This document shows positions 23,202-31,344 of a stretch of 64,000 nucleotides of DNA, piece after piece. Positions within the stretch are counted from its first letter, which is position 1, and the number at the start of each line of letters is the position of its first letter. This DNA is from Pleurocapsa minor GSE-CHR-MK 17-07R (GTDB lineage Bacteria > Chloroflexota > Anaerolineae > Aggregatilineales > Phototrophicaceae), in assembly GCA_019359125.1 (NCBI GenBank), contig JAHHHY010000002.1:620001-684000 (forward strand), in the 5' to 3' direction. The notes under the pieces are model-generated. The model did not search any database. It was not told where the DNA came from and saw only the letters and a program-made list of their open reading frames with translations. The position numbers and the translations under genes are program-made.

Positions 23202-25391
23202 CTATGGCGCAGCCTGCTTTTCGAAGCGCAGCGGACGCATGCCGTTCAGCGTGACCAGCAGCGACATGCCCACGTCCGCCAGGATGGCGACCCATAGCGA
23301 GGTAAAGCCGAAGAAAGCCAGTCCCAGAAACAGCGCCTTGATGCCGAAGCTGAGCGCGACATTCTCCAAAATCAGGCGTCGTGCAAAGCGGGCCAGTCGG
23401 ATCGCGTAGGGAAGCTGACGCAGGTCGTCGGCCATCAGCGCGACGTCGGCCGTCTCCAGCGCCTGCGGGCTGCCCGCGCCGCCCATCGCGATGCCCACAG
23501 TGGCGGCTGCCAGCGCAGGCGTATCGTTGATGCCGTCGCCCACCATGGCCACGCTCCCGTAATCGCGCATCAGGTCGCGCAGATGGCGCAGCTTGTGCTG
23601 TGGCAGCAAATCGCTGTAGGTCATGTCGAGTTTCAGCGGCCTGCTGACGGCCGACGCGACGGTCTGGTTGTCGCCGGTCATCATAACGGTTCTCAGGCCC
23701 ATGCCTTTCAGCGAGGCAATCACGTCGCTGCTTTCCGGGCGCAGGCTGTCGGCCAGCGTGATCATGCCGCGCACGGCCGTGTCCTGCGCCACCAGCATGA
23801 CGGTCTGGCCGTCCCTCTCTGCCTCCCACGCTCGCGTGCACACCGCCGCCTCGTGGGGATAAGCCTGGTCGAAATGGCGATGACTGCCCAGCGCGACCGC
23901 ATGCCCGCCCACGTTGCCGGTCGCGCCGCGTCCAGCTTCCGCCACGACTTCGGCAGCAGGGGCATAGTGCGCTGCCAGACCGCTGGCCTGCGCCTGCCGC
24001 ACGACTGCCTGTGCCAGCGGGTGCGATATCCCCTGTTCGACAGACGCGGCCAGTGCCAGCACGTCGTCGCAGTCGGCACACGGCTCGCCGGTGGCGCAGG
24101 CAAACGCGCGCCAGCCGGTGACCACAGGCGTCCCGGCGGTCAGGGTGCCTGTCTTGTCAAAGGCAATGACCTTCACGTTGCCCAGTGCCTCCAGATGCGC
24201 GCCGCCCTTGATGAGCACGCCGCGCCGGGCCGCCGCGCTAATCGCGCTGATAATCGTGACCGGCGTGCTGATGACCAGCGCGCACGGGCAGGCGATCACC
24301 AGCATCGAGAGCGCCCTGTACAGCCAGCCATGTGCCTCGGCGGTGTCGTAAAAGGGCTGGCCGAACAGCAGCGGCGGCACGACCGCGATCAGCGCAGCCA
24401 GCACCATGACCGCCGGGGTATAGACTTCCGCGAAACGGTTGATCAGCCGCTGGGTGGGTGCGCGTTCGCTTTGCGCCTGTTCCACCAGATGGATGATGCG
24501 GCTCAGGGTGTTGTCTTCGGCCAGATGCGTCACTCGAATGGTGAGCGCGCCCGCGCCATTGATCGTGCCCGCAAATACCCCGTCCCCGGCCGACTTGTCC
24601 ACCGGCACACTTTCGCCCGTGATCGGCGCCTGATTGACGCTGCTCGACCCGCTGAGGACGTCGCCATCCATCGGGATGTTATCGCCCGGCCGCACCAGGA
24701 TGACGTCGCCCATGCGCAGCGCCTCGACCGGCACCGTTTCCTGCATGTCGCCCAGCACGCGGATGGCCTCGCGTGGTTTCAGGCGCATCAGCCCGCGGAT
24801 GCTGTCGCGGGCGCGGTCTGCCGTGTAGCCTTCCAGCGCCTCGCCCAGCGCAAACAGGAAGATGACGGTCGCGCCCTCCAGATATTCGCCGATCCAGATC
24901 GCACCCAGTGCCGCCACCGTCATCAGCAGGTTGATATTCGCCCTGCGGTTGATGCGCAGGGTATTCAGGCCGCTGCGGGCGATGGGGTAGAGCGGCAGCA
25001 GCATGGCGACGATGTAGGCGACCGCCGTGATGTTTTCCGGCAGTGTAAAGATGAGGGACAGTGCCAGTGTGATGAGGGCTAGTCCGCCACCGGCCAGCGC
25101 CAGCCGCGTCTCGGTGCGCTTTTGCAGATAGTCCCAGAAGCCAGCGATGCCCCCGCGCATGGGAACAGATGGGGCGGGGCTTGCTGCGGACTCGTCGGCA
25201 ATCGATTTGCCCAGGGCTTCCACGCGGGTCTTTAATACCTCGAACGGCACATCCCCGTTCAGGCGCATGCGATTGGTGGTGAAATCCACCTGCACATGCT
25301 GCACGCCGTCCAGCCGACCGACGCCTTCCTCCAGCTCGCGGGCACACCCGGCGCAGTCCATGCCCTGTATTGTGTAGATTTTCTCGCTCAT
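23202..25391 (-). CDS. zntA: Zn/Cd/Pb-transporting P1B-type ATPase
   Basis: A 729-residue heavy-metal efflux ATPase. The N-terminal metal-binding domain holds GMDCAGC near residue 10. The core has the P1B-2 metal-site helix CPCALVISTPV, the phosphorylation motif DKTGTLT and the hinge GDGINDTPALA, and it ends in two helices. The CPC plus downstream features fit ZntA/CadA for Zn2+, Cd2+ and Pb2+, not CopA. Start ATG 25391 is chosen because GMDCAGC then sits where a HMA domain belongs; an open frame back to 25574 overlaps the repressor gene and is not homologous. An SmtB/CadC-type operator lies just upstream. Confidence 0.92.
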   Translation of the reverse strand: MSEKIYTIQGMDCAGCARELEEGVGRLDGVQHVQVDFTTNRMRLNGDVPFEVLKTRVEALGKSIADESAASPAPSVPMRGGIAGFWDYLQKRTETRLALAGGGLALITLALSLIFTLPENITAVAYIVAMLLPLYPIARSGLNTLRINRRANINLLMTVAALGAIWIGEYLEGATVIFLFALGEALEGYTADRARDSIRGLMRLKPREAIRVLGDMQETVPVEALRMGDVILVRPGDNIPMDGDVLSGSSSVNQAPITGESVPVDKSAGDGVFAGTINGAGALTIRVTHLAEDNTLSRIIHLVEQAQSERAPTQRLINRFAEVYTPAVMVLAALIAVVPPLLFGQPFYDTAEAHGWLYRALSMLVIACPCALVISTPVTIISAISAAARRGVLIKGGAHLEALGNVKVIAFDKTGTLTAGTPVVTGWRAFACATGEPCADCDDVLALAASVEQGISHPLAQAVVRQAQASGLAAHYAPAAEVVAEAGRGATGNVGGHAVALGSHRHFDQAYPHEAAVCTRAWEAERDGQTVMLVAQDTAVRGMITLADSLRPESSDVIASLKGMGLRTVMMTGDNQTVASAVSRPLKLDMTYSDLLPQHKLRHLRDLMRDYGSVAMVGDGINDTPALAAATVGIAMGGAGSPQALETADVALMADDLRQLPYAIRLARFARRLILENVALSFGIKALFLGLAFFGFTSLWVAILADVGMSLLVTLNGMRPLRFEKQAAP

Positions 25392-25437
25392 TGCATCCCT
25401 TGCTTCGGCTGACAGCCGAGTGGACGGGTCAGGTTGT

Positions 25438-25458
25438 GATATGAATAAGCGTTCATGT
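25438..25458. promoter_or_regulatory. SmtB/CadC-type operator upstream of zntA
   Basis: TGAA (25442-25445), N6, TTCA (25452-25455) matches the TGAA-N6-TTCA core recognised by zinc-sensing ArsR-family repressors. It is 47 bp before the zntA start, so zntA has its own control site. Confidence 0.65.
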
Positions 25459-25479
25459 GTTTTGATAAATGTTGATGCA

Positions 25480-25833
25480 TTAATGCGCCACATGCAGCAG
25501 ACCCTGCGCGAATAACTGGCGCACATGGTCGTCGTCCAGCGCGTAATACACGTGCCGACCTTCCTTGCGCGCACGCACCAGTTTCAGGTCACGCAGGAAG
25601 CGCAGCTGATGCGAGATGGCCGACTGCGTCATGCCCAGCGCCGTCTCCAGCGAATGCACGCATACTTCGTGCTCCAGCAGCAGCGAGATGATTTTCACCC
25701 GTGTGGGGATGCTGAGCGCGGTGAACAGCGCCGCCAGGCGTTCAGCCGTGGGCGTATCGAGCACGCGCGCCTTGAGCGCCTCGCCTGCCGCTGCATCGTC
25801 TTCGTTTACGCACACGATATCGATCGCGTCCAT
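25480..25833 (-). CDS. ArsR/SmtB-family metal-responsive repressor (CadC/SmtB type)
   Basis: A 117-residue winged-helix repressor. The N-terminal CVNEDD and CVHSLE in the HTH region resemble CadC-like metal sites, and the C-terminal helix DDDHVRQLFAQGLLHVAH carries the Asp/His pattern of the SmtB/CzrA alpha-5 zinc site. The HTH is LGMTQSAISHQLRFLRD with a wing RKEGRHVYYAL. It would repress its own promoter and zntA and release on Zn2+ or Cd2+. It is transcribed ahead of zntA on the same strand with an 88-bp gap. Confidence 0.9.
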   Translation of the reverse strand: MDAIDIVCVNEDDAAAGEALKARVLDTPTAERLAALFTALSIPTRVKIISLLLEHEVCVHSLETALGMTQSAISHQLRFLRDLKLVRARKEGRHVYYALDDDHVRQLFAQGLLHVAH

Positions 25834-25851
25834 CTACCCGTCCCGAAAAAC

Positions 25852-25873
25852 ACATGAATGATTATTCATATGT
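25852..25873. promoter_or_regulatory. SmtB/CadC-type operator upstream of repressor gene
   Basis: TGAA (25855-25858), N6, TTCA (25865-25868) within ACATGAAT-GATT-ATTCATATGT, 19 bp before the repressor start. It is the second copy of the core found upstream of zntA. Confidence 0.7.
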
Positions 25874-25936
25874 TAGCACATCTGGCATCGCGCTGTCAAT
25901 CACACCAACCTGCTTGCCAACAGATGCTTTTTGTCG

Positions 25937-25958
25937 ATATGATTCAAATCATATTGAA
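25937..25958. promoter_or_regulatory. ArsR-type operator of arsenic operon
   Basis: ATATGATT-CA-AATCATAT is a perfect palindrome (25937-25954), and TTCAA-N6-TTGAA (25943-25958) overlaps it. It is 25 bp before the arsC start; the ArsR-ArsC fusion in the operon is the likely ligand. Confidence 0.65.
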
Positions 25959-25983
25959 GCAATTGTGATTGAAAGGATGTGAC

Positions 25984-26427
25984 ATGGCGAAGCGAGTGAT
26001 TTTTATTTGCACGGGAAATTCTGCGCGTTCACAGATGGCGGAGGGCTTTTTACGCCACCTGGGCGGCCCTGACTATGACGTGCACAGCGCGGGCATGGAA
26101 GCCAAAGGGCTGCATCCGCTGACCGTGCAGGTGATGGCCGAGGTCGGCATCGATGTGTCCGGCCAGCGCAGCAAAAGCGTGACCGAGTACATGGGCCGCG
26201 CCTTTTTTGACGACGCGATGATCGTGTGCCGCCGCGCCGAGGACGACTGCCCGACGATCAATGCCGACGCCAAACGCGTGCATCGCTGGATCTTCGATGA
26301 CCCGGCGCGTGCCAGCGGCACTGACGAGGAAAAGCTGGCTGCCTTCCGGGCCGTGCGCGACCAGATTGAAGCGCGTATTCGCCTGTGGCTGGCCGAAACT
26401 GCCGAAGCGAATCCGGTGCGCTCATGA
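25984..26427 (+). CDS. arsC: Thioredoxin-coupled arsenate reductase
   Basis: A 147-residue low-molecular-weight phosphatase-type arsenate reductase that turns arsenate into arsenite. The P-loop CTGNSARS starts at C9, and C82 and C89 (VCRRAEDDCP) provide the relay pair of thioredoxin-coupled enzymes, with the same 7-residue spacing as in ArsC of plasmid pI258. The start ATG 25984 has GAAAGG upstream. It is the first gene of a translationally coupled run with the ArsR-ArsC fusion and a metallophosphoesterase. Confidence 0.9.
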   Translation: MAKRVIFICTGNSARSQMAEGFLRHLGGPDYDVHSAGMEAKGLHPLTVQVMAEVGIDVSGQRSKSVTEYMGRAFFDDAMIVCRRAEDDCPTINADAKRVHRWIFDDPARASGTDEEKLAAFRAVRDQIEARIRLWLAETAEANPVRS

Positions 26428-27188
26428 CGCTGGCCGCCGCGCACGACCTGCCGCCGCTGATTCCGCTGCTGGCCAATGAGGTCCGCTGGGGGCTGCTGCG
26501 TGCGCTCATTCCGGGGGACCGGCAGGTTAACGAACTGGTGGAGCTTGCGCGCCAGCCGATGAACCTGGTGTCCTATCACCTGAAGAAGCTGCGCGAGGTC
26601 GGCATCGTGGTCACGCGCCGCAGCGAGGCCGACGCCCGCGACGTGTATTACAGCCTGGACATGGCACGCCTGCACGCCCTGTATGTGCAGACGGGTGCGG
26701 CGCTGCATCCCGGATTTACCACAGCGGGAAGCAGTGCAGCAACTGGTCCCCTGCATAAGCCGCTTCGGGTGCTGGTGCTGTGCACGCACAACAGCGCCCG
26801 GTCGCAGATGGCTGAAGGATTTTTCCGCCACATGGCCCCTGAATCCGTCACCGTGACCAGCGCCGGAAGCCACCCGACGCGCGTGCATCGTGATGCCATT
26901 GCGGCGATGGCGGCTTTCGGCGTCGATATCAGCAGCTACCAGTCGAAGGGCTTTGACGCGGTGCAGGGCAAGCCAGACTATGTCATCACCGTGTGCGATA
27001 AAGCCCGTGAAATCTGCCCGACGTTTTCCAGTGGGACACAGCAGCTTCACTGGGGCTTCCCGGATCCGACGATTATTGCAGACGCTGCCGAGCGAACCCA
27101 CGCGTTCGCGCACACGGCTCAACAGCTGCGCACACGTATTAGCTACTTTATGGCTGCCTTGCCAGCCGCAACAGAGGATACTGAATGA
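26424..27188 (+). CDS. ArsR-family HTH fused to arsenate reductase domain
   Basis: A 254-residue fusion. Residues 1-95 are an ArsR-like winged helix (VRWGLLRALIPGDRQVNELVE, SYHLKKLREVGIV) with wing RRSEADARDVYYSL. Residues about 110-245 are a second LMW-phosphatase-type reductase with P-loop CTHNSARSQMAEGF and the C-x6-C pair VCDKAREICP. The regulator domain shows no obvious arsenite-binding cysteines, so sensing could be through the reductase domain. The ATG overlaps the arsC stop (ATGA), so the two are coupled. It duplicates the ArsC activity of the preceding gene. Confidence 0.86.
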   Translation: MTLAAAHDLPPLIPLLANEVRWGLLRALIPGDRQVNELVELARQPMNLVSYHLKKLREVGIVVTRRSEADARDVYYSLDMARLHALYVQTGAALHPGFTTAGSSAATGPLHKPLRVLVLCTHNSARSQMAEGFFRHMAPESVTVTSAGSHPTRVHRDAIAAMAAFGVDISSYQSKGFDAVQGKPDYVITVCDKAREICPTFSSGTQQLHWGFPDPTIIADAAERTHAFAHTAQQLRTRISYFMAALPAATEDTE

Positions 27189-27919
27189 CGACAATTGCGA
27201 TTTTTGGCGATATCCACGGCAATCTGCCTGCGCTGGAGGCGGTGCTGGCTGACATCGACGCGCGCGGCCTGACGTCACTTTACTGCCTCGGTGATCTGGT
27301 GGGCTATGGCACCTGGCCGAATGAAGTGGTGGAGACGATTCGCGCGCGCGCCATCCCCACGCTGATGGGCAATTACGACCAGGGCGTGGGCCAGGACAGC
27401 GACGACTGCGGCTGTGCCTACAAGACCGATATCGAGCGCCAGCGCGGCGAGCTGTCGATTGCGTGGTCGAACGCGCATACGTCAGCCGAAAACAAAGCTT
27501 TCCTCCGGGCCCTGCCGGCACACATTCCGGTGCAGGTGGGCGACCTGAAGGTGCTGCTTGTGCACGGCAGCCCGCGCAAGGTGAACGAATACCTGTTTGA
27601 AGACCGGCCGGATGACTATTTCGTGCGCATTATGGATGGCGTCGATGCCGATGTGCTGGTGTGCGGCCACACGCATCTGCCCTATCACAAGACGCTGCCG
27701 GATGGCCGACAGATCATCAATGCGGGCAGCGTTGGCAAGCCGAAAGACAGGAATCCGGTGGCGGGTTATGTCACGCTGACGGCCGAGGGCAGGCAGCTCA
27801 AGGTCGACTTCATCCGCGTGCCCTACGATGTCGAGCGGGCCGCCGCAGCGATAGAGGCCACGCCGGAAGTGGGCGGTATGCCACACGCATTTGCCCAGAT
27901 GCTGCGTGATGGCGGCTGA
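27185..27919 (+). CDS. Calcineurin-like metallophosphoesterase (YfcE/MPP family)
   Basis: A 244-residue metallophosphoesterase. The metal-binding residues are in IFGDIHGN, LGDLVGYG, GNYDQ, VHGSPR and CGHTHLPY, giving the D-x-H, GD-x2-G, GNH/D and GHTH pattern. These enzymes hydrolyse phosphodiesters or phosphomonoesters; the substrate is unknown. The ATG overlaps the stop of the ArsR-ArsC fusion (ATGA). An MPP gene coupled to ArsC activity suggests a role with arsenylated or phosphorylated metabolites; this is inference. Confidence 0.83.
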   Translation: MTTIAIFGDIHGNLPALEAVLADIDARGLTSLYCLGDLVGYGTWPNEVVETIRARAIPTLMGNYDQGVGQDSDDCGCAYKTDIERQRGELSIAWSNAHTSAENKAFLRALPAHIPVQVGDLKVLLVHGSPRKVNEYLFEDRPDDYFVRIMDGVDADVLVCGHTHLPYHKTLPDGRQIINAGSVGKPKDRNPVAGYVTLTAEGRQLKVDFIRVPYDVERAAAAIEATPEVGGMPHAFAQMLRDGG

Positions 27920-27937
27920 TTGCTTCCCCTGATCCTT

Positions 27938-27975
27938 GCGGAGGGCGCAGGCTGGATCTGGCGCGCGCCCTCCGC
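27938..27975 (+). other. Hairpin between arsenic operon and MFS gene
   Basis: GCGGAGGGCGC and GCGCCCTCCGC form an 11-bp stem with a 16-base loop. TACAAT at 27981-27986 follows and may be the -10 of the MFS gene; there is no U-tract. Confidence 0.4.
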
Positions 27976-28019
27976 CGCGCTACAATGGCGGCTCACGCCT
28001 GTGTGAGCCTGCTTACCCC

Positions 28020-29363
28020 ATGACCGCTGAAAACAAACTGACTTTCAACCGCGCCTTCCCGATCATCGCGCTCACGTTTGTCGATGTGCTCGGCCTGACC
28101 GTGCTGCTGCCGATCCTGCATCTGTACGCGACAGCTTACAGCGCCACACCCGCGCAAATCGGCCTGACCGCGGCGGCTTTTCCGCTGGCCCAGCTCATCG
28201 GCGTGCCGGTGATGGGCGCGCTGTCCGACCGCTTTGGCCGCAAGCCGCTGCTGCTCATCAGCCAAATCAGCACGTGCATTAGCTTCCTGCTGCTGGCCTC
28301 GGCCACGTCGCTCGAGATGGTGGTCTTTTCGCGCCTGGTCGATGGGCTGTTCGGGGCAAATTTCGCGACTGCGCAGGCGGCCATCACTGACCTGACCGAT
28401 GAGGAGAATCGCACGCGCGGGCTGGGGCTGATCGGCGCGGCGTTTGGCTTTGGCTTCCTGATCGGCCCGGCGATTTCGCTGTTCGCGCTCGAATTTTCCG
28501 ATGGCAATATGGCGATGCCCGCGCTCATCGCCGCTGCCTATTCCTTCGTCAGCATCCTGATCACACTGTTCGGTTTCAAGGAAACGCTGCCACCCGGCCA
28601 CCGCGGGTCAGTGGGGAACAGCCTGCGCGGGATTTTCGGCGCGTTAGGGCGCACGCTGAATCGCCCGGCCATGCGCCCACTGGTGACGCTGATGTTCGCG
28701 CAGCAGTTTGTGTTTTACGCGTTCGAGAGCCTGCTGGGGTTGTTTCTGCTCAGCAAGCTGGGCCTGCTGGGGCAGGGCAGCGCGCTGATGTTCATCTATG
28801 TCGGCCTCCTGCTGATCTGGACGCAGGCACGGCTGATCGGGCGGATGCGCGCCCGGCTGGGGGATGCCCGGCTGGCGCAGGCGGCGCTGGGCCTGCTGGC
28901 GGTCGGCCTGCTGCTGGTGGCGCTGACGCCCGACAGCCCGCATCCGTTCTATGTGCAGCGCATCGTCGAAAATGCCATGCTGGACTATGCGCCCAGCGCC
29001 GCCGAGTCCATCGTCGGGGCGATCAATGTGCCGCTGCCGCTGGACAGCCAGCGCGGGTTTGGCGGGCTGCTGTGGCTGCTGGTCGCGCTGGTGCCGCTGA
29101 CGGTGGGGGCGGGGCTGATTCGCCCGGCGCTGAACAGCCTGATGGTGAAGCGCTCGCCCGCCGCGGAAACAGGCGCGGTGCTGGGCGTCAGCGCGTCGTT
29201 CGTCAGCCTGGCCAATGCCTGCGCGCCGGTGCTGGCCGCGCTCGTCATGCAGGCCGCCGGGGTATCGGTCCCGTTTCTGGTCGGCGGCCTGCTGCTGACA
29301 CTGCTCAGCCTGCTCAGCCTTGTCGCCATCCGGGGCGATCAGCCAGCGAAAGTGGCGTCATAG
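28020..29363 (+). CDS. MFS transporter, TetA-like drug-efflux type
   Basis: A 447-residue MFS protein with motif A GALSDRFGRKPLLLISQIS after TM2, and about twelve helices. An unusually long loop, about 50 residues with many Asp/Pro/Ser residues, lies between the two later helices near residue 320 (DSPHPFYVQRI...). The family includes TetA-like antiporters. It lies 100 bp after the arsenic operon on the same strand, so it could be the efflux partner of arsenate reduction, since no ArsB or Acr3 is seen; a drug pump is equally possible. Its 3' end overlaps a convergent lipoprotein gene by 25 bp. Confidence 0.75.
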   Translation: MTAENKLTFNRAFPIIALTFVDVLGLTVLLPILHLYATAYSATPAQIGLTAAAFPLAQLIGVPVMGALSDRFGRKPLLLISQISTCISFLLLASATSLEMVVFSRLVDGLFGANFATAQAAITDLTDEENRTRGLGLIGAAFGFGFLIGPAISLFALEFSDGNMAMPALIAAAYSFVSILITLFGFKETLPPGHRGSVGNSLRGIFGALGRTLNRPAMRPLVTLMFAQQFVFYAFESLLGLFLLSKLGLLGQGSALMFIYVGLLLIWTQARLIGRMRARLGDARLAQAALGLLAVGLLLVALTPDSPHPFYVQRIVENAMLDYAPSAAESIVGAINVPLPLDSQRGFGGLLWLLVALVPLTVGAGLIRPALNSLMVKRSPAAETGAVLGVSASFVSLANACAPVLAALVMQAAGVSVPFLVGGLLLTLLSLLSLVAIRGDQPAKVAS

Positions 29364-29785
29364 CTGACTCCCGTCACCGTGCCATAGGCGGGCACCAGGT
29401 CGAACGTGACGCGCGTTGCCCCGCGTACCTCTATCGGGCCCTGATAGGTGATTGGAGCGCCGGGCCTGGCCGTCAGCAGTACCGGAATACCCAATCCGTT
29501 ATTGACGCGGAGCTGCAACTCGCCAGATTCGATGCTGACGATGATGATGCTTTCGACGACGTTGTTGAGCGTGACAACCTCGTCGAGGTCGATGGAAACA
29601 TACTGTTCCTCGCTGATTTCGCCATAGCTGGCTGTACATCTCACCGTCCAGTTGGAGGCCAGCAGTGCGACGGCCTGGATAGATGATGAACACGACTTGA
29701 GGCCTTCGCAACCAGCCAGCGCCAGCATGGCGAGAATTGCGAGGAAGAAGGTCAGTCGGCCGGGGCGATGAGTTTGTCTGAACAA
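29339..29785 (-). CDS. Small predicted lipoprotein of unknown function
   Basis: A 148-residue protein with a signal sequence and lipobox LALAGC near residue 26, so it is probably anchored in the membrane. The mature part is beta-rich (ELQLRVNNGLGIPVLL, GATRVTFDLVPAYG), with no motif I recognise. It overlaps the end of the MFS gene by 25 bp, and the two genes converge. Confidence 0.65.
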   Translation of the reverse strand: MFRQTHRPGRLTFFLAILAMLALAGCEGLKSCSSSIQAVALLASNWTVRCTASYGEISEEQYVSIDLDEVVTLNNVVESIIIVSIESGELQLRVNNGLGIPVLLTARPGAPITYQGPIEVRGATRVTFDLVPAYGTVTGVSYDATFAG

Positions 29786-29872
29786 GGTTTCTGCTCCATG
29801 ACCCGGCCAACTGCTGCAATCGTCACGCGTGGCCGTGCTGACTGAGTTATAGCACGGTTGCCGTTTTGCTGC

Positions 29873-30313
29873 TCAGCGGGCCAGCGCCGCTGCCGTCCGG
29901 CGCATGAACCACCACGCGACCAACAGCAATGCGGCCACCATCACATGGCGCAGCATAACGCTTGCGCCCGCGCCACTGGACAGGACCAGCAGCGCATCGC
30001 CAACCGGCATAACCACGCCGACCAGCACGAAAGTCGCCAGCCCTTTGAAATTGCGCATAGCCAGCAGCACCAGCCCAAAGACCGCCAGAAACAGCGCGCG
30101 GATGCCATACACGGCGACGAACGAGGTTTCGCCGGTGGCCTGCAGCGGGGTGCCGAAGGTGATGGCGAAGCCCACCGGGTCAGTGAAAGCGCGGAAGGCA
30201 TTGAAGAACATGTAGGCGATCAGGGCGACAGCCAGCCAGAAGCCGACGGTGCGGACCGGGTAACCGGCAAACAGGGCAGTTCGTTCGGTCGTGGTGCGAA
30301 TCGTTGCGGACAT
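29873..30313 (-). CDS. Small membrane protein, DUF4267/DUF4345-like
   Basis: A 146-residue protein with four predicted membrane helices and a conserved-looking loop GIRALFLAVFGLVLLAMR. It resembles small DUF4267/4345-type membrane proteins, at low confidence. Its ATG shares one base with the sigma-factor stop on the same strand (TAATG), so the two are translationally coupled. This makes it a candidate anti-sigma or co-regulated factor of the ECF sigma gene. Confidence 0.55.
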   Translation of the reverse strand: MSATIRTTTERTALFAGYPVRTVGFWLAVALIAYMFFNAFRAFTDPVGFAITFGTPLQATGETSFVAVYGIRALFLAVFGLVLLAMRNFKGLATFVLVGVVMPVGDALLVLSSGAGASVMLRHVMVAALLLVAWWFMRRTAAALAR

Positions 30314-31176
30314 TATGTGTTCTCCTCAGGGTTGAACGAGTCTTCGTCTGGGTCATTGGGCGAGAGTACAGGACGCAGCAGCGCGACAAAATCGGCGCGG
30401 GCCGCATACTGTGGATGGGCACGCACCAGCGCCATGCTGCGCTGCGCGGCATCTATCCGGCGATCTTCGGCCAGCAGGGCGGCCTGTGCGCTGGCGGCAT
30501 CATGCGCGTCGCCTAGCTGTAAGTTGTTTGGGTCGAGCCGTCCCGTCTGCTGTTTGGACGCGACGTGTTTATGGCAGCGGCACGGATTATCTGGATTCAC
30601 TATGCCGCAGGTGTCCTGCATGAAGGTGATCAGCGCCCGGCGCGCGCGCGACACGCTTTGGCGGTAGGCCGCCGGGCTGATGCCGATCATGGCCGCGGCT
30701 TCGTCACCGGGCAGGCCGATCAGCTCGGCCAGAATGAGCGCCATGCGCTCACGCGGCGACAGACAGCGCAGCATACCCAGCGTGCAGCTTCGTTTGACTT
30801 CCTCTATCAGCGCGGCGTCTTCGACCTCGTCAGCGGGATTTGGCTCGTTCAGCGCCAGGCTGGCCTCCAGCCGGTCGGCCAGCGCCTCAAACGACATCTG
30901 CCCACGTGAGCGGTCGCGCGTGCTGATATTCAGCAGGGTATTGGTGGCCATGCGGTACATCCATGTCGTGAACGCGCTGTCGCCGCGAAACTCGCTCAGG
31001 TGCGTCACCAGGCGGATGAGCACCTCTTGTGTCGCGTCCTCGGCGTCGGCGGGCACGGCCAGCATGCGCAGCGCCAGGTTATAGACATAGCCCTGCACAT
31101 GGCCAATCAGTGTTTCCAGTGCCTCTTTGCTTCCTTGTTTAGCGTCCTGCGCCAGCCGATTCAGGTCTGCTTCCAT
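30313..31176 (-). CDS. ECF-type RNA polymerase sigma factor with C-terminal extension
   Basis: A 287-residue ECF sigma factor. Region 2 is at about residues 20-90 (EDATQEVLIRLVTHLSEFRGD...TWMYRMATN) and region 4 at about 125-185 (LSPRERMALILAELIGLPGDEAAAMIGISPAAYRQSVSRARRAL), followed by about 100 extra residues with a Cys/His cluster, CGIVNPDNPCRCHKH. Such an extension may bind zinc or act as a built-in regulator. The next gene is coupled through TAATG overlap. No anti-sigma protein of the usual zinc-ribbon type is seen nearby. Confidence 0.84.
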   Translation of the reverse strand: MEADLNRLAQDAKQGSKEALETLIGHVQGYVYNLALRMLAVPADAEDATQEVLIRLVTHLSEFRGDSAFTTWMYRMATNTLLNISTRDRSRGQMSFEALADRLEASLALNEPNPADEVEDAALIEEVKRSCTLGMLRCLSPRERMALILAELIGLPGDEAAAMIGISPAAYRQSVSRARRALITFMQDTCGIVNPDNPCRCHKHVASKQQTGRLDPNNLQLGDAHDAASAQAALLAEDRRIDAAQRSMALVRAHPQYAARADFVALLRPVLSPNDPDEDSFNPEENT

Positions 31177-31344
31177 CGCTGTTCCTTTCCTGCTGCCTGT
31201 TCTAAAAGATTAGACACAGGCCGCAGCATGTTTGTGACAAAGAACCACTGCCCGCCGTATGAACCCACATGGTACACCCCTGGTATTGGCCCCTGCGCTA
31301 GAATCAAGCTTGTCGCGCAGATCGTGCGCTCAGAAGGGCTCCCC

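Noticed and set aside
25392-25574. N-terminal extension of the zinc ATPase reading back into the repressor gene
   Set aside because: The extension is not homologous to HMA domains, overlaps the repressor and includes an operator; ATG 25391 starts just before GMDCAGC.
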